64,000 nucleotides of DNA from JAHIKV01 sp963733145 (GTDB lineage Bacteria; Planctomycetota; Planctomycetia; Pirellulales; Thermoguttaceae): positions 332,046-396,045 of the forward strand of contig CAVTCJ010000002.1 in assembly GCA_963733145.1 (NCBI GenBank), read 5' to 3'. This document shows positions 62,315 to 64,000 of the stretch, in pieces. Made by a program: the position numbers and the translations under genes. The notes beneath the pieces are model-generated. The model was given only the letters and a program-made list of their open reading frames with translations, had not been told where the DNA came from and made no database searches. Numbering within the stretch: the stretch's first letter is position 1; each line of letters begins with the position of its first letter.

Positions 62315-63191
62315 AACCCGGATTATTCGTAAACGCTGTCTGTTCGTGCTGGCTGGTGGTGGGAAGAGGCAAGAGAAGACGATGGGGTTGTGGAAAGACA
62401 CAAGGCCCCCTTCCCCCCGTGGCCAAAAGCTGGTGGGCGCGGCAGAGGAAGTTGTCGGCAGGGGCTAACTGCTGTTGGGAGCCGCTCCGGCAAGGACGAG
62501 AATCCGCTGGCTGACCTGTTGAAAGTGGTGCAGGTAAGGCCAGTTCGATGAGAGTTCCACTACCACGCGGCGAGTGGTTTCACGCACGTACGCGCCGACT
62601 TTAATCAGCGCGTCCGCCAGGTACAGGGTTGCCCTTTGCCCAGCGGATCGCGCTCGCGGCGGTGATTGTGCCAGCGGCGGCGATCATGGTCGGCGAGGGC
62701 TTCCAGGGGGACTTCCGCAGAAGCCGGCGGCGGAGGCGGATCGGCGAGAGGGTGGGCTGGCTGGCCAGATCGTCGTCGGTCGTGGAGCGATCGCAGAGGA
62801 GCTTGAAGATCGGATCGCTGCGCAGCACGTCGTGGTCGTTATGGTCGGGGTAGTCGGCGAGTATGCCATAGACCCGCATGCGGGTCATCTCCAGCAGAGG
62901 ATGATCGACGTATCCGGGATGCCGTCGGCCGCTGAGCGCATCGGCGAACTGCCGCGTCAGCCCCAGCCGCTCGTCGAGTTGCCGAAAGGGCAACAAGCCC
63001 GCGTCGCTGGAAACCTGTGCCACTGCGGGCTCTACCACAATCGCCTTCGATGTGAGAAAATCGAAGGAAACCTGAAAAGCAGACTGCTTTACCACAATGC
63101 GCCTCCGTGGGTTGTCCAAAATGTATGTGGCTTAACACTTTAGACGCTCGCGGAGGCGCTTTTGTTTGCAGATTTACGAATAATCCGGGTT
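62315..63191 (-). mobile_element. IS1380-family element, internally deleted (copy 2)
   Basis: An 877-bp inverted copy of the element at 38385-39262, with ends AACCCGGATTATTCGTAAA and TTTACGAATAATCCGGGTT. The internal deletion is the same, and the few differences include Ala to Val, Asn to Asp, Asp to Gly and Gln to His in the transposase frame. It carries a single left end, not the tandem duplication seen in copy 1. Flanks are CTAA and TTAG rather than a direct repeat. Confidence 0.88.
62465..63095 (-). pseudogene. IS1380 transposase, internally deleted (copy 2)
   Basis: Same arrangement as copy 1: VVKQSAFQVSFDFLTSKAIVVEPAVAQVSSDAGLLPFRQLDERLGL to LASQPTLS, then the shared non-family stretch (SPIRLRRRLLRKSPWKPSP), and in another frame the C-terminal RTRLIKVGAYVRETTRRVV... 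stop at 62465. Not functional. Confidence 0.85.
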
Positions 63192-63286
63192 AGTGGCTAG
63201 GAAGACGCCCGCCGAACGTGGTCGGCTGAGGTGGCATGGAAAAATCCACACAAGCTGGTATCATTTATTCATCTCGATTCGGTCTC

Positions 63287-63314
63287 TAACCACTAGCCAC
63301 TAACCACTAGCCAC
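63287..63314. repeat. Heptanucleotide tandem repeat before rdgB
   Basis: Four units alternating TAACCAC and TAGCCAC, ending six nucleotides before ATG 63321, in place of a recognisable ribosome binding site. Same unit as at 41704-41745. Confidence 0.85.
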
Positions 63315-63320
63315 TACTCC

Positions 63321-63917
63321 ATGCTCGTTCTCGGCACCGCCAATCACAAAAAGGGGTTGGAGTTGGCGGGGATTCTGCGGCCTTTCGGCGTGGAGACACT
63401 GACGCTGGCCGATTTCCCCGACGCCGGTCCGGTGGTCGAGAACGGTGATAGTTTCGCGGCCAACGCCTGCCTTAAGGCCGCCCAGTATGCCCGTCGCCTC
63501 GGCCGCTGGGTCCTGGCCGACGACAGCGGGCTGGCGGTCGATGCCTTAGGGGGTCGGCCGGGGATTTTTTCGGCCCGCTTCGCCGGTCCCGACGCCTCCG
63601 ACGAAGCGAACAACCTTCTGGTATTGAATGAGTTGGGCGGTACGCCCCTGCCGGAGCGGACGGCGCGCTTCGTCTGCCACGTGGCCGTGGCCGATCCGGG
63701 CGGGGAGATTCGGGCCCAAAGCGAAGCCGCCAGTCGGGGACGGATCATTTTCAGCCCCCGCGGCAGTCACGGTTTCGGCTACGATCCGCTCTTCGAGATC
63801 GTCGAATACCATCGCACCTTCGCCGAACTGGGCGGGCGGGTGAAGGCGGTCCTCAGCCACCGCGCCAGGGCAACTTGCCATCTCATCCCACAAATCATGC
63901 AGTTCGCCGATCTGTAG
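63321..63917 (+). CDS. rdgB: XTP/dITP diphosphatase (RdgB/HAM1 family)
   Basis: An intact 198-residue nucleotide house-cleaning enzyme that hydrolyses non-canonical purine triphosphates (XTP, dITP) to monophosphates. Motifs: VLGTANHKKGLELAGILRPF at the N-terminus (phosphate contact), ENGDSFAANACLKAAQYARRLGRWVLADDSGLAVDALGGRPGIFSARFAG (SFxxNAxxKA and DDSGL), and GRIIFSPRGSHGFGYDPLFEI (GFGYDPLF) followed by SHRARA. Length normal. ATG 63321 is preceded by heptamer repeats. The window tail 63918-64000 shows nothing further. Confidence 0.95.
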   Translation: MLVLGTANHKKGLELAGILRPFGVETLTLADFPDAGPVVENGDSFAANACLKAAQYARRLGRWVLADDSGLAVDALGGRPGIFSARFAGPDASDEANNLLVLNELGGTPLPERTARFVCHVAVADPGGEIRAQSEAASRGRIIFSPRGSHGFGYDPLFEIVEYHRTFAELGGRVKAVLSHRARATCHLIPQIMQFADL

Positions 63918-64000
63918 GGATTTAGCCCTTCCACAGGGTGGCCTATTGCATCTCCCCATTCAGATGCGGAGGGGGACCAATATGGATGGAATTGCTTGTA

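Noticed and set aside
38385..63191. Composite transposon carrying the 23-kb interval
   Set aside because: Both end elements lack a functional transposase, no target duplication flanks the whole interval, and the content is mixed core genes (carA, cdsA, nadA). Independent insertions are simpler.

Overview
The window looks like a chromosomal segment of a Planctomycete (Pirellulales-like), probably from a metagenome or long-read assembly. It is high-GC throughout. Typical markers are a prepilin-type DUF1559 protein, PEP-CTERM proteins, an ECF sigma factor beside a FecR-domain protein, Tat-exported Gfo/Idh/MocA oxidoreductases, a GYF_2 protein, an orphan OleC-like ligase and a large load of dispersed palindromic repeats. 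Many enzymes are recognisable only when two to six reading frames are joined, while neighbours of similar length are intact. Most breaks are single-base indels in short G/C runs, so sequencing or assembly error is the likeliest cause; I annotate those genes as CDS and state the breaks.

Layout. 0-5.3 kb (minus): phosphate uptake operon pstS-pstC-pstA-...-pstB'-pstB with two tandem ATPases, one degenerate, and two unrelated small genes between pstA and pstB'. 5.6-13 kb (plus): glgC, a CAP/SCP secreted protein, an OleC-like AMP ligase, a Tat-exported sugar-isomerase-like protein and a GYF_2 membrane protein. 13.0-14.7 kb: a scrap zone of truncated genes (lemA, AhpD-like, 2-hydroxyacyl-CoA dehydratase and activator, slivers resembling selD and selB) joined at repeats. 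15.3-36.5 kb (plus): a surface polysaccharide locus with Wzx flippase, Wzy-like polymerase, glycosyltransferases, methyltransferases, heptose activation (rfaE1/rfaE2), a capEFG set for UDP-L-FucNAc, an initiating sugar-phosphate transferase, and a methyltransferase/GNAT/PLP/ATP-grasp/aminotransferase module that probably builds an unusual substituent.

36.7-53 kb: three Gfo/Idh/MocA oxidoreductases, a six-hairpin glycosidase-like protein, a PEP-CTERM protein, an Acetyltransf_6-type protein, a glycosyltransferase, plsC-like and cdsA-like lipid genes, carA, and a DUF433 fusion. 53-58.3 kb: DUF1559, a DUF433/DUF5615 pair, a PEP-CTERM-like protein, FecR and ECF sigma. 58.7-64 kb: nadA, a CLC channel with CBS domains, and rdgB.

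Mobile and repeat content is the most distinctive feature. Two internally deleted IS1380-family elements in inverted orientation (38.4 and 62.3 kb) share the same deletion. Two ~120-bp MITEs carry IS1380-like ends around a REP core. At least a dozen palindromic repeat families are scattered between genes and, repeatedly, in frame inside genes (pstA, pstC, oleC-like, GYF_2, carA, fecR, ECF sigma), recalling Rickettsia palindromic elements. Heptanucleotide tandem repeats of the form TRRCCMC lie directly upstream of start codons and inside fecR. No tRNA, rRNA or CRISPR array was seen.
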